64,000 bases of DNA from Malachius bipustulatus. Taxonomy: Eukaryota; Arthropoda; Insecta; Coleoptera; Melyridae. Shown here one piece after another: positions 53,261 to 63,164 of the stretch (its first letter is position 1; the number at the start of each line of letters is the position of its first letter). The stretch spans positions 15,352,858 through 15,416,857 of the forward strand of contig OU342633.1 in the NCBI GenBank assembly GCA_910589415.1, given 5' to 3'. A program made the translations under genes and the position numbers. The notes below the pieces were generated by a model, which had not been told where the DNA came from, ran no database searches, and worked only from the letters and a program-made list of their open reading frames with translations.

Positions 53261-54282
53261 ATATACAATTGTCCCAGATTCGCGTCTCTATACAGGGATC
53301 TCGGCTCCTATTACACTTACAGCAAAGGTTCAATTGGGAAAGTTTTAGGGGAAACTTTGTGCATTCGATAACCGGTTTCAGATTTACCATCAGTCAATTG
53401 GTTTTGGAAATATCGCCCAAAAACCGAAAATGGCGGATTTTGTTTTTTTGCAAATAAGTCCAAAACGGTTAATTTGACAGCTGTCAAAATGTGACATTAT
53501 CCGGACACTTTTTCAAGACGAATAAGATAGCGTGTATGACAGGTGTCAATCATCTTTTGTTATTCCGCAACCCGCCTCAACTTTCGTTTTTCTTATGACC
53601 GCCATGTTGGATTTTTCCTTTTTTGAACGCAATTTATTTTTCTGATTACTAAGATGTATAACACTACGAGTTATAATATTTTTTTAAAATCCAATATGGC
53701 GTCCATAAGAAGAAAAAAATAGCTATCGATTTTTCGCCATATTAATTATTGTTAGGACACTTTTCAACAAGGAATACAAAAACAATTTTCGAGTTTCTAG
53801 CATTTTAAGATGGCGAAAAATCGTTAGTTCTTATCTTTTCTTCTTATGGACGCCATATTGGATTTAAAAAAAATATAACTCGTAGTGTAGTAATCAGAAA
53901 AATAAATTGAGTTCAAAAAGTCAAAAATCCAACATGGCGGTCATAATAAAAACGAAAGTTGAGGCGGGTTGCGGAATAACAAAAGATGATTGACACCTGT
54001 CATACAACGCTATCTTATTCGTCTTATAAAAGTGTCCGGATAATGTCACATTTTGACAGCTGTCAAATTAACCGTTTCGGACTTACTTGCGAAAAACAAA
54101 ATCCGCCCATTTTCGGTTTTTGGCCGATATATCCAAAACCAATTGACCGATCGTAAATCTGAAACCGGTTATCGAATGCACAAAGTTTCCCCTAAAACTT
54201 TCCCCATTTAACCTTTGCTGTAAGTGTATAATAGGAGCCGAGATCCCTGTATAGAGACGCGAATCTGGGACACATTGTATAT
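53261..54282. mobile_element. 1-kb palindromic element, arms about 500 bp
   Basis: The ends TACAATTGTCCCAG and CTGGGACACATTGTA carry flanking TA dinucleotides. The arms pair almost without gaps, for example GAGGCGGGTTGCGGAATAAC in the right arm and its complement near 53555, and TTTGACAGCTGTCAAA in both. The centre is near 53771. Arms are well above 90% alike by eye. There is no coding capacity. A TA target site and TACA..TGTA ends point to a Tc1/mariner-type mover. Confidence 0.88.
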
Positions 54283-54344
54283 AAAGAGAACGAGGTGCTC
54301 ATCCCAGAGGTCAACGGACAGAGGAAAATTAGCAACAAGAAATT

Positions 54345-54840
54345 GGTGCAGTGAACGCGGCTGTAATGAGAATTAATAAAGCATCGCGGAACTTTAATAT
54401 TCCTAAAAGTACATCATTAAGAAGAATCAGAGCCAATAATATTCATAAAAGCAATCGTTTGGGACCAGATTCCAGCCTTATTGGTCAAGAAGCAGAGAGC
54501 AAAATGGCTATTCATATAAAGAATGTACAAAAAATGGCTTTGCGCCTCGGAAAAAAAAGACTCGCAAACGATCGGTCTCTTTTGACACCGATTCAGAAGA
54601 AGCAGAACAAGTCGTTTTAAATGATGGAGAAGAAACTGAAGATGAACTAGAAGACTATGAAAATGAGTGTGCTGGCTGTAAGGGGGATTACAGACTCACA
54701 AAGAAAAATATAATTGGATTAAGTGCCTTATATGTGGCCGCTGGTTGCACGAGGGGTGCACATGCTTCGTAAATTTGTGTCTTGTGCAGAAAAGACAGCG
54801 CAGGTTGTGCATCTCTCCTCCTAGGCATGGTCCGTCTCTC
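54345..54840 (+). pseudogene. pogo-like transposase remnant, catalytic core deleted
   Basis: AVMRINKASRNFNIPKST (54363) is the helix-turn-helix of pogo/CENP-B-type transposases, and LGPDSSLIGQEAESKMAIHI continues the DNA-binding part. Shortly after, an acidic stretch (DSEEAEQVVLNDGEETEDE, 54590) leads into ENECAGCKGDY and, after a frameshift, WLHEGCTCFV, a PHD-like zinc patch found at the C-terminus of some insect pogo transposases. The DDE core between them is missing, and stops break the frame. Confidence 0.65.
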
Positions 54841-54992
54841 CCGTATTGTTGAGGAGAGATGGACTTTTGCAGAGTTGTATTATTTATTTATTTTTTTATC
54901 AAATGCGATAGAGAACGTAGTTTTTTTTATGTCAAAAAATGTTTCTTAAAGAATTGTAATTTAACGTAGATGAAACAAACAGATATATAACG

Positions 54993-55003
54993 TGGCGCAG
55001 TAA
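54993..55003 (+). other. gypsy primer binding site
   Basis: TGGCGCAGT, the start of the serine-type primer site common in insect gypsy elements, lies about 170 bp before gag. The LTR end before it is not clear. Confidence 0.6.
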
Positions 55004-55159
55004 AAAAGTAGTGAGTGAAATCTGTGTGCAGAAATAAAATTATTAGAAATAAAAATAAAAAGTGTTTCCAATTTAAAATAAAATTTATTAACTTCTTAAC
55101 GAAGTAAAATGTCTGATGGAAAATAAACCAAGCCGGTAGTTGGTATACTACGACAATAA

Positions 55160-55720
55160 CGTGTATTCTTCTATGAATTACGTGAAACCAGTAGAAAATT
55201 TAACTTTGAATGGTAACTTTAAATGAGAATTGGAAAAAATTCAAACTGATTTATGAGATATTTGAAGTGGCAGCAAGAGTTAACCTTCAATCAGAAACGG
55301 TGAAGATACTAACATTTTTGAATGCCATCGGCACAGGACCATTGGAGTTATATCAGACATTTGATCTATCAGATTCTGATAAGAAAAAATATAAAAAATA
55401 TAACAAAGTGGTGGAAGCTTTTGCAAATTACTTAACACCGAAAACTAACGTAGTTTTTGGACGATTCAATTTCGACAATATATCTCAAAAAGAACAAGAA
55501 CCATTCGATAGTTTTTTGGCTTTGAGAGATTTGAAGAAGTTGGTGAAGAGCTGCGAAATCGGGACCAAGAAAACCACATGATAAGAGATCGTATCGTCCT
55601 TGGTATCTACGACAAGGGATTGCAAGATGACTTAGACTTTTTCAGCTGGATGACTTAGACCTCCAGAAGACAATGGACCAGTGAGGCATGGGAGTCAAGC
55701 AGGGACCAAACCAAAGAAGT
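55160..55720 (+). pseudogene. gypsy gag remnant
   Basis: The plus strand reads VKPVENLTLNGN (55177), a frameshift, then NENWKKFKLIYEIFEVA, LTFLNAIGTGPLELYQTF, and FNFDNISQKEQEPFDSF in one 123-codon frame. This is followed out of frame by IRDRIVLGIYDKGLQDDL (55582) and LDLQKTMDQ (55655). The pattern is the capsid region of a widespread insect gypsy group. No zinc knuckle is seen. Confidence 0.75.
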
Positions 55721-55886
55721 TCAAGTTGGCTTATCGGTCAGCAAGGTGGTGAACAGCATAAAAAAATACAGATAGGTATTACCTACTCAAAAGTTGAAAA
55801 TAAAAAATATTCGCAAAATTAAAAAAAAAAATCGAATTCTGGTAATTTTTTGATTTAATTCGAACAATAGAAAATGTTTTATTATA

Positions 55887-56226
55887 CAGTCTTTTTCTTT
55901 TGGTTTTCGTCTTTTGTCAATTGCTTTTCCTGATTTGTCAAATGCTTTTCCCATTTATCAAACGTCAGTGCGTGATTTTTCAATTGAAATTCCTCTTTTG
56001 TCAAATGAGATTCCTTTTTTATCAAATGCTTTTCCAATATTATGATACTGTCACTGCAAGTAAATGGGAAAAGCAATTGACATAAAGTGAAACTGATTAG
56101 ACATATACGGAAATTGATTGATAAATCAATGACTATAACAATATTAATAAATAGAGAAATAAGAAACTCATTTGACAAATAAGGAAAAGCAATTGACAAA
56201 AGAGGAAAACCAAAAGCAAAAGACTG
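55887..56226. mobile_element. 340-bp MITE, copy A
   Basis: The ends are CAGTCTTTTTCTTTTGG and CCAAAAGCAAAAGACTG, with TA on each side (55885-55886, 56227-56228). The interior is built from diverged TTTGTCAAATGCTTTTCC sub-repeats on both strands. Copy B at 56747 is a close relative in the opposite orientation. Confidence 0.82.
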
Positions 56227-56389
56227 TAAGTACAACCATTCTCCATCCGCTTGTTTTTACAAAATCTGATAAATCGGATGAAGAATTTTATGTAGGTACA
56301 TACTCTAACAAACATAAACTCATTATGTGGGAGTTCCACAGGTAGATGGATAGAAAAAATACAGATTGGAGACACTCACGTTTAATTCA

Positions 56390-56650
56390 AATTGGCCAGC
56401 GGAGAAAATTGTAATATATTGCCGTTGGATATCTATGAAAAAATAGATAAGGATGTCAAGTTGAGAAGCACCACTGCCACTTTGGAAGCCTACGGTGGTC
56501 AAAAGTTATAAGACCGATAGGAAAGGTAGATTTTTTATGTAAACATAAGAGTAAGGGAGGATGTCTTTTCTTTCCTTATTATGCCAAAAAAATATACGCC
56601 GATTCTAGGTCGTGAAAATGCGCAAAATATAATTTAATCCAAAAAATTGA
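56390..56650 (+). pseudogene. gypsy protease remnant
   Basis: CNILPLDIYEKIDKDVKL is followed by TTATLEAYGG and, after a frameshift, IRPIGKVDFLCKHK and then MPKKYTPILGRENAQ. These are the protease flap-side strands and the family's usual ILGRE/LGL end. The catalytic DTG strand is not readable. Confidence 0.65.
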
Positions 56651-56746
56651 TATAAGTAATTGAAAACAATACTATCTCTGGAGATAATTTTATTGAAAAT
56701 AATGTAGATTGCTTTACGGGAATTGAAAAATTTTCAAAGCCATATA

Positions 56747-57091
56747 CAGTCTTTTTCTTTTGGTTTTCCTCTTTTGTCAATTGCTTTTCCTTATTTGTCA
56801 AATGATTTTCTTATTTTTCTATCTATCAACGATTGTAGTCATTGATTTATCAATCAATTTCCTTTTATGTCAAATCAGTTTCACTTTATGTCAATTATTG
56901 CTTTTCCCATTTACGCACAGTGCATGACATTATAATAAACATTGGAAAAGCATTTGATATAAAAGGAATCTCATTTGACAAAAGAGGAATTTCAATTGAA
57001 AAATCAACCTGACGTTTAATAAAATGGGAAACTCATTTGACAAATAAGGAAAAGCAATTGACAAAAGAGGAAAACCAATAGAAAAAGACTG
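56747..57091. mobile_element. 345-bp MITE, copy B
   Basis: This is an inverted relative of copy A, with the same CAGTC ends and TA target sites (56745-56746, 57092-57093). It carries the same GGAAATTGATTGATAAATCA-like interior on the other strand. By eye the two copies are about 80-85% alike. Confidence 0.82.
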
Positions 57092-57170
57092 TAAAATTAA
57101 ATTAATGGATAATTATCAACCAGCGTGACATCCGCCTGGCAAAATTGCAATAAAACTTAAAAATAAATTT

Positions 57171-57800
57171 TTGCAAACGTTAAATGAATTAGAAAAATTA
57201 GAAATTATTGAAAAAGTTAATGAACCTGTTGAATGTCTAAATAATTTTGTTATTATTACAGAAAAGAAACAAGATGGTTTGAGGATTTGTCTTCGTCCTC
57301 TGGATTTAAATAAATATTTGATTAGGGAACCGTTTTTGATGCCGACTTTGGAAGAAGTAGCGCATCAATCACTTGACGGAATGAAATATTTCTCAGTATT
57401 AGATTATAATTGTGGATTTTGGAATGTCGAGTAAGCTCAAGAATCGAAATTATTGATGCCATTTGCAACATCTTTCGGTAGTGTATGTTTTCGTAGATTA
57501 CCTTTTGGTTTGAGTATATCCATATATCACCGGAAGTTTTCATGAAATACATTCAAGAAAATTTAGGTGATTTACCTGGAATATTCATATTATGTTGATG
57601 ATATCCTGGTAATAGGAAAAAATCTACGTGAACATGATGAAAATTCAGAAATATTGTTAGAAAGGGCACGCAAGGTGAATATAAAGTTTAATATAAATAA
57701 ATTTCAATACCGCTTGAATGAAGGAAAATATCTTGGACACATTTTTTCAGAAAAAGGTACACGGCGCAAATTGACAGATGCAAAGTAGAGGCTATTCAGA
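57171..57800 (+). pseudogene. gypsy reverse transcriptase remnant
   Basis: LEIIEKVNEPVECLNNFVI and RPLDLNKYLIREPF (57295) are followed by a degraded DL.. strand (FSVLDYNCGFWNVE). After a stop and frame change come FATSFGSVCFRRLPFGLS (57462), VFMKYIQENLGDLPG, and the catalytic YVDD at 57591-57602. LNEGKYLGHIFSEKG follows at 57715. Frame changes near 57430, 57530 and 57580 inactivate it. The motifs are in normal gypsy order. Confidence 0.8.
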
Positions 57801-57859
57801 AACTTGACATTTCTAAAAACAAAAAAGGAATAATGAAATTACTATACACCGTTCACTTA

Positions 57860-58248
57860 TTATAAAAGAATTGGGTTATGGTGTAGGGTGATAGAAATCA
57901 TTGGCTGGAGTTTGGTTATGTCTCTTTTTTATGAGGTTGAAGTTTTATGGCAAGGAACAGAGGACATAGTTGCCAGATGGATTTTTGATATTTTAGGTAT
58001 TCTTATTATATTTATATTTGCATCTTTGGGGGCTTTTTATTTTGAATCATTTAGTCAGTCACATATTGCAATCTTTAACTAGAACGCAATGTCATCGCTG
58101 GATCTAAGATTTTAAAATCTTAAGCTTTTTATAAGAGTTTGAGAAAAAGGTTATCATGTAATTTTGCCAAGTTAGGAAAATACACAAATGTACTTTTTGA
58201 ATAATATTCAAAAAATTAAATAAAATTAAAAAAAATAAATTCCAAAAA
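57860..58248. other. Unassigned sequence inside gypsy
   Basis: A 64-codon plus-strand ORF (57888-58082) has a hydrophobic segment (GILIIFIFASLGAFYF) but no recognisable family. It does not fit gypsy and is probably part of an insertion. Confidence 0.4.
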
Positions 58249-58634
58249 AGAATCTTTGGCTGGTTTCCGACACACTACTACGATACCGAATAACTGACGA
58301 ATTAACGAAAAATATTTTTCATTTACGTACCTATATTTTAATATTTTAATAAACGTACCGATATATTTTAATTACCTGCTATGTATTTATTAAAAGTAAA
58401 TTAATATAATTGATTCAAGTTTTTTATTTTATATTATATATATTTATATTATAAAATAAAAAACTTGAATCAATTATATTAATTTACTTTTAATAAATAC
58501 ATAGCAGGTAATTAAAATATATCGGTACGTTTATTAAAATATTAAAATATAGGTACGTAAATGAAAAATATTTTTCGTTAATTCGTCAGTTATTCGGTAT
58601 CGTAGTAGTGTGTCGGAAACCAGCCAAAGATTCT
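58249..58634. repeat. Perfect 386-bp palindrome
   Basis: The left arm, from AGAATCTTTGGCTGG, and the right arm, ending CCAGCCAAAGATTCT, are exact reverse complements over about 185-190 bp, up to a short AT-rich centre near 58440. I found no mismatch. There is no ORF. It is either a very recent inverted duplication or an assembly or cloning foldback. Confidence 0.9.
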
Positions 58635-59580
58635 GGACTTCTGGCTTCTGGCCCAAAATTATCCCCCATTATCAATAACCGCTACTGCATCCTGCTTAGA
58701 ATCAGAATCATCTTCAGCGCTCTGATTTTAATAAGATTTTCACATGTCCATTTGTTTTGTCCAGTCCTCCGAAATAAGTTTTTCACAATGATTATATTAA
58801 TTTTGTCACATGTCAGGTGTACTTACATTTTGAAAGCTCTTCAAGACATACATTCTTTACTTTATCATTAGAGGGAAGCTGCTAATTTACGTGCTTGTAT
58901 ATTGAAGTTTACAATAATACCCCCATGTCATTTCGATTGCAAATCTTCCGGAAACACAAAAATTTCATAATCAGTGCCTGTTTTATGTGGGCTGCCCAAG
59001 GGTGTAATATCAAATTTGTCTTGTCTAATAATACTTGCTAATGCCACGGTCTGACTACTATAAGAGACAGTAATTACCAGCAATTTAGCAAATACAGATA
59101 CACATACTCAATACTTACATTCCAAATATATTTCACCTTCTGAATGACTTAAATATTTGCTCAAGTTTGGACTTTCTGGATCTTAATCATTGAAATGCTT
59201 TCTTAATGCGGATTTATTCATGAAAGATATTATTTTCGTCATTTTGCTCTTTTGAAATTTAAAATGTCAAAAATTTAATAATTTTATTTGTCAGTTTGAG
59301 AAATTGATCAGAGCAAAAAATCATCCTAGATAGATATCCTACTACTAAAACTTCAATTTGACAACATGGCTGTTAATCAGCTGAGACACTTTGAGTGATT
59401 TGACAAATGTCAGTGTATACTTAACCTTTAATATCTCGATCAGCTGATATTGTCAATCGAGATCTAGGGAGTTTTCATTTTTGCAAACCTAAAAACAAAA
59501 GTTCATGGCCACCTAGTTCTTTTTTAATATGTGAACGGTGTATAGATGTAGTAAATGATTTAAGGTCATATATTAATCAA
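58635..59580. other. Possible gene fragment, minus strand, with splice-like site
   Basis: On the minus strand, 59245-59130 reads MNKSALRKHFND, a stop, then LSKYLSHSEGEIYLEC, and runs into a GTAAGT donor-like site. 59090-58925 reads, after a TTATAG acceptor-like site, DKFDITPLGSPHKTGTDYE and IFVFPEDLQSK then stops. 58760-58640 reads DDSDSKQDAVAVIDNGG. I do not recognise the protein. It sits inside gypsy, so it is foreign to it. Confidence 0.35.
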
Positions 59581-59599
59581 TTGTATGAATTGATTGCTT

Positions 59600-60115
59600 G
59601 CTGCTTTAAAACTTATGCTAAAAAAGACTCGATTTTATGTGGAATGATATACATACACAAGTTCTCAATAAGATTAAGGGCTATAGAAAAAGCACCTATT
59701 TTACAATCATTCAATCCTTCAAATGAAGTTACAATCGAGGGTGATAGCGGTCAGAATGGCTTAGCCTCGGGCTTAGCATACTGTTTGTTACATATAAGAT
59801 AACAAACCAGTAGCCTTCGCTTCTACATAGAAGTCTATCAGACACAGAAAAAAGATATTCAGTCAATTCAGTGGTAGAAAAAGAACTCATAGGTGTGATA
59901 TTTGCATGCAAAAAATTTCATAACTTAATTTACCTACAGCAAAATGTTAAAGTTAAAACCGATCATAAACCACTGATTGCTCTAATGCAGAAGTAATTGC
60001 ATAAAATTACTTCCGCAACATTGCAAAGAATAATGAAGAATGAGATTAAAACTACTTATTGAATTGCAATTTAAATTTAGAGTAGTATATGTATATACCT
60101 GAAAAATACCTATAT
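59600..60115 (+). pseudogene. gypsy RNase H remnant
   Basis: APILQSFNPSNEVTIEGDSGQNGL (59690, broken here in two strands) is the RNase H start where the first acidic residue lies. GVIFACKKFHN (59895) and VKVKTDHKPLIALMQK (59950) follow after frame changes, then YIPEKYLY near 60100. This order is normal for gypsy. Several stops make it inactive. Confidence 0.7.
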
Positions 60116-60186
60116 GAATTTATCAGATTTATCTGGACATTTTCTGGAAGAGAAGGAGATAGAAGAGGATAACAATTGCTGATGTT

Positions 60187-60890
60187 ATGCACACAGTTAA
60201 GATATCTGAACCCAAAATTAAATTATTTCAGATGGAAACTGCTCATCAAGATCATATTCTTGAGCACTTGATGGTAGTTAGCAAGCAAGGATGGCCTACT
60301 AGTAAAAAGAATCGAATAATAGTTCCAACTAAGTTGAGGCAAGAAATGCTAAATTTTTTGCATGAATCACATTTTGGGATTTCAAAAACAAAGTCCAGAG
60401 CTAAAGAACTTTTTTATTGGCCTAATATGGACAATGATATTGAAAAAAATGATAAGTCATTGTAATGTTTGTCAATTGAATAACAACGCGAATGTTGTAA
60501 AGAGCCTCTGTTACAGACAAGACATTAATACCAGAGATCTCCCATTTTGTAAAGTAACATGTGATATTTTGGAATATTCAGGCAAATATTATTTAGGGTT
60601 AATTGATTATTATTCTAAATGGATAGAATTAATTTCAATTAACAACAAAACGTCCTCTTAAGTAAGAGAGCATGGATGGAAATTTTTTCTCGTTTTGGAA
60701 TACCTCAGGATTTGATTGCGGATATACCTAATTAATCCATTTGGTTCTTTTGAATGCAAGCAGTTTGCTAATAAATTCAATTTCAATATCATCAACTCTA
60801 GCCCAAATTATCCCAAAGGTCATGGGCTCGCGGAAAAGGCAGTAAACATAAATATGTTAAAGATATTTTAAGAAAGTCATAACTTCACTA
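60187..60890 (+). pseudogene. gypsy integrase remnant, first part
   Basis: The HHCC zinc domain is readable as HESHFGISKTKSRAKELFYW and, in the next frame, MISHCNVCQLNNN. The catalytic core has VTCDILEYSGKYYLGLIDYY (60560), SFECKQFANKFNFN (60750) and SSPNYPKGHGLAEKAV (60800), with the final glutamate visible. Frameshifts occur at about 60450, 60660 and 60730. The palindrome at 60911 cuts the gene directly afterwards. Confidence 0.8.
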
Positions 60891-60910
60891 GAACAAATAT
60901 ACAGTATTTA

Positions 60911-61818
60911 CTGTAAGGTTGGCCAAACTTCACAGGCTGATTCTTCCGACTAAAATTTAAAAAAAAATTCCCATTAACGTGTGTCCGGAAATGTACCCTT
61001 TTTGAGATACAGGGTATTATTTTTATTATTTTTCCAGATTTTAGACGATATCTCGGGACCGTATGAGATACAATGTTTAGCTCCTATACACACTATGTGC
61101 TCACTGGTCCCCTTATTTTTGCCGTAAAATAAAAGGTTTTAAAAAAATTCAGTGGCGTAGATTAACGGTATTGCGAGGGTTTCGGCCCCCTAATTTCTAC
61201 GCCACTGGAATAAATTCGATTTTAAGCAGCGCTTTTGAACCGTCCATGTTTTCTACACCAAAAAGGTACTCACGGTTAACGGCTCTAAAGTCAACCGTTT
61301 CCGAGAAAAATGTCATTTATGAGAGAAAACAATAATTATAGTAATAAGTTTTCACTTTACTTTCATTTTTCCAAAATGCTGTTGAAAAATCGTTAAAAAA
61401 GTGATGTTTTCTCTCATAAAATGCTATTTTTCTCGAAAACGGTTCATTTTAAAGCAGTTAACCATGAATACCTTTGGGCGGTTCAGAGGCGCTGCTTAAA
61501 ATCGCGTCAATTCCAGTGGCGCAGAAATCAGGGGGTCGAAACCCTCAAAATACCATAAATCTACGCCACTGAATTTTTTTAAAACCTTTATTTTACGGCG
61601 AAAATAAAGGGATCAGTGAGCACCATAGTGATGTGTATAAGAGATGAACATTTTATCTCATACGGTTCCCGAGATATCGTCAAAAAACTGGAAAAAGAAT
61701 ATTTCTTCGACACCTTATATCTCAAAAACGGTGCATTTCCGGACACACGTTATTGGTAAATTTTTGTTTATTTAGTCTGAAGAGTCAAGCCTGCGTGAAG
61801 TTTGGCCAACCTTACAGT
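60911..61818. mobile_element. 908-bp palindromic element
   Basis: The ends CTGTAAGGTTGGCC and GGCCAACCTTACAG have TA on each side (60909-60910, 61819-61820). The arms pair over about 400 bp, including CAGTGGCGTAGATTAA/TCTACGCCACTG and GATATCTCGGGA/TCCCGAGATATC. An inner GATACAGGGTATTATTT recalls the TACAGGGTG ends seen elsewhere. Removing it rejoins the gypsy integrase frame region, which confirms the borders. No ORF is present. Confidence 0.88.
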
Positions 61819-62010
61819 ATAAATTCCATATAGTAAGCCGGTATATGGAATACCGCGAAACTCTAAACTGAAAGATTTAAATTTTTCGCCTAGTCAGTTA
61901 CTAATACACAATAGAAGATCTAGAACGAAATTACCTGTCACTGATTATTATTTAATAAAACCTAAACTTAATAGAAACGTAAAAACACAACTCAAAAATA
62001 AAGTTTCAAA
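61819..62010 (+). pseudogene. gypsy integrase remnant, last part
   Basis: After the palindrome the plus strand reads MEYRETL, then across frames FSPSQLL, NRRSRTKLPVTD and IKPKLNRN-like sequence, the C-terminal end of gypsy integrases (EYRNTP..LSPSQLLMNR..RTKLP). It continues the copy interrupted at 60909. Confidence 0.7.
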
Positions 62011-62099
62011 TTACGAGATGATAAAATGGTTTATTCTCGGGTTTATTATTAATCTATTGAATGTGTACTTTATTGATTGGTTTAAATTTTTCAGGAGGG

Positions 62100-63160
62100 T
62101 GTTTCGAAATATAATTTAAAACAGTACTAACTACACGCTTTCGCTAGTGTGATTATCTCTAACATGTAATATTATTTGAAACATTGACGTAGAGTTTCCG
62201 TATAAAACTTCAAGAGCGGCGAAATTTGGGGACCTTGTTGAATTTTTATGTTCAACTGGGTTTGCGTCTTCTTTATATAGCGTTCTATAAAGTCGGGCAA
62301 AGTTTCATTATGTTGGATTTTTTATGTTTTGAACCGATGGGCAATGATTTTCCGGTCGGTCCAATCTCCAAATTTATTTCGTAGGACAATCGCGGTTCAA
62401 AAAAGGGACGAATTTAATAACTTTTATAGAGTAATTTTTGTAAACAATAACAAAAGGCAAAAGGGCAGAATAATACGAAAAGGTAGACACCATGCACGAT
62501 CTTACATTATAAAAAGTGACAGTGATGCTACTTTTCGTAGAAGAAGTGTAGACATGAAATTATTTAATGAACCTGACTTTGGATGCGGCTGATGTGACTC
62601 CCGGTCTGTAAAAGATAGTTGCAATCCGAAAGTTTATATCGCAATGAGAATGCATGTACTAATGAAACAGATATACAGGACTAGAACTATTTAAAGGGCC
62701 ACTACAGGGATATCCTAAACCATTGAAAGATATACGAGGTCAGTTAAATTAGAGAAAAGTTTCGCTATATATTTTGTGGCCATCTCGAATCCGTCAAAAC
62801 ATGCAAGATATCTATGACCGGTCCTGAAATATTCTGAAAAAACTGAAAAATCGAGAAATATTATTTTTGCCAAATCTTTCTTACAATTGAAAATTAATAA
62901 ATAATTTTCTGTAAGCTTAGATAAGTCGACAAGAGCTATATCTGACATTTTAAAAATTTTCAAAGCCGACTAGATCCAAGAGTTTTCATAGACAACTTTC
63001 GTTTTTATTATGGCCGCCATATTGCTTTTTTTATTTCGTTCGGTATGAAAAAAATAATGGAAACCAAAAACTAATAAGCTTCAAAAAATAAATTTCAAAA
63101 ATTTTTGTTATTTTTTTTTTAATGACAACTTTATAGACCGAATGTCGTAGAAATTAAAAA
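62100..63160. other. Possible 3' LTR start and unassigned sequence
   Basis: TGTTTCGAAATAT at 62100 directly follows a purine run and may open the gypsy 3' LTR. A stretch near 62663 (ATGAAACAGATAT) resembles the sequence before the primer site at 54970. An 87-codon ORF (62329-62592) is basic but unrecognised. At 62991-63030 ACTTTCGTTTTTATTATG and GCCGCCATATTG match the arms of the 53.3-kb palindrome. Confidence 0.35.
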
Positions 63161-63164
63161 AACT

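Larger units (their letters stand above)
53160..54866 (+). mobile_element. pogo-like deletion derivative, invaded by a palindrome
   Basis: The left end, CCGTCTCTCCTCTCAAC (53163), resembles in inverted form the right end (CTCAACA..CCATCTCTCC region, 54826-54866). Each end is itself a small hairpin (GTCCGTCTCTCC..GGAGAGACGGAC). Inside are a pogo-type helix-turn-helix fragment and a C-terminal zinc patch, while the catalytic core is gone. A 1,022-bp palindrome sits in its 5' UTR. Confidence 0.6.
54867..62130 (+). mobile_element. Ty3/gypsy element, decayed and split by nested insertions
   Basis: Plus-strand order: TGGCGCAGT primer site (54993), gag (55160-55700), protease (56400-56640), reverse transcriptase (57171-57800), RNase H (59600-60110), integrase (60190-60880 and 61819-62010). 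At least four insertions interrupt it: MITEs at 55887 and 56747, a palindrome at 58249 within about 1.7 kb of foreign sequence, and a palindrome at 60911. A polypurine-like AGGAGGG at 62092 followed by TGTTTCG may be the start of a 3' LTR. It is dead through many frameshifts. Confidence 0.8.

Noticed and set aside
62329..62592. 87-codon basic ORF as a gene
   Set aside because: It shows no recognisable domain or repeat of a known protein, it is short, and it lies in probable LTR or unassigned sequence.
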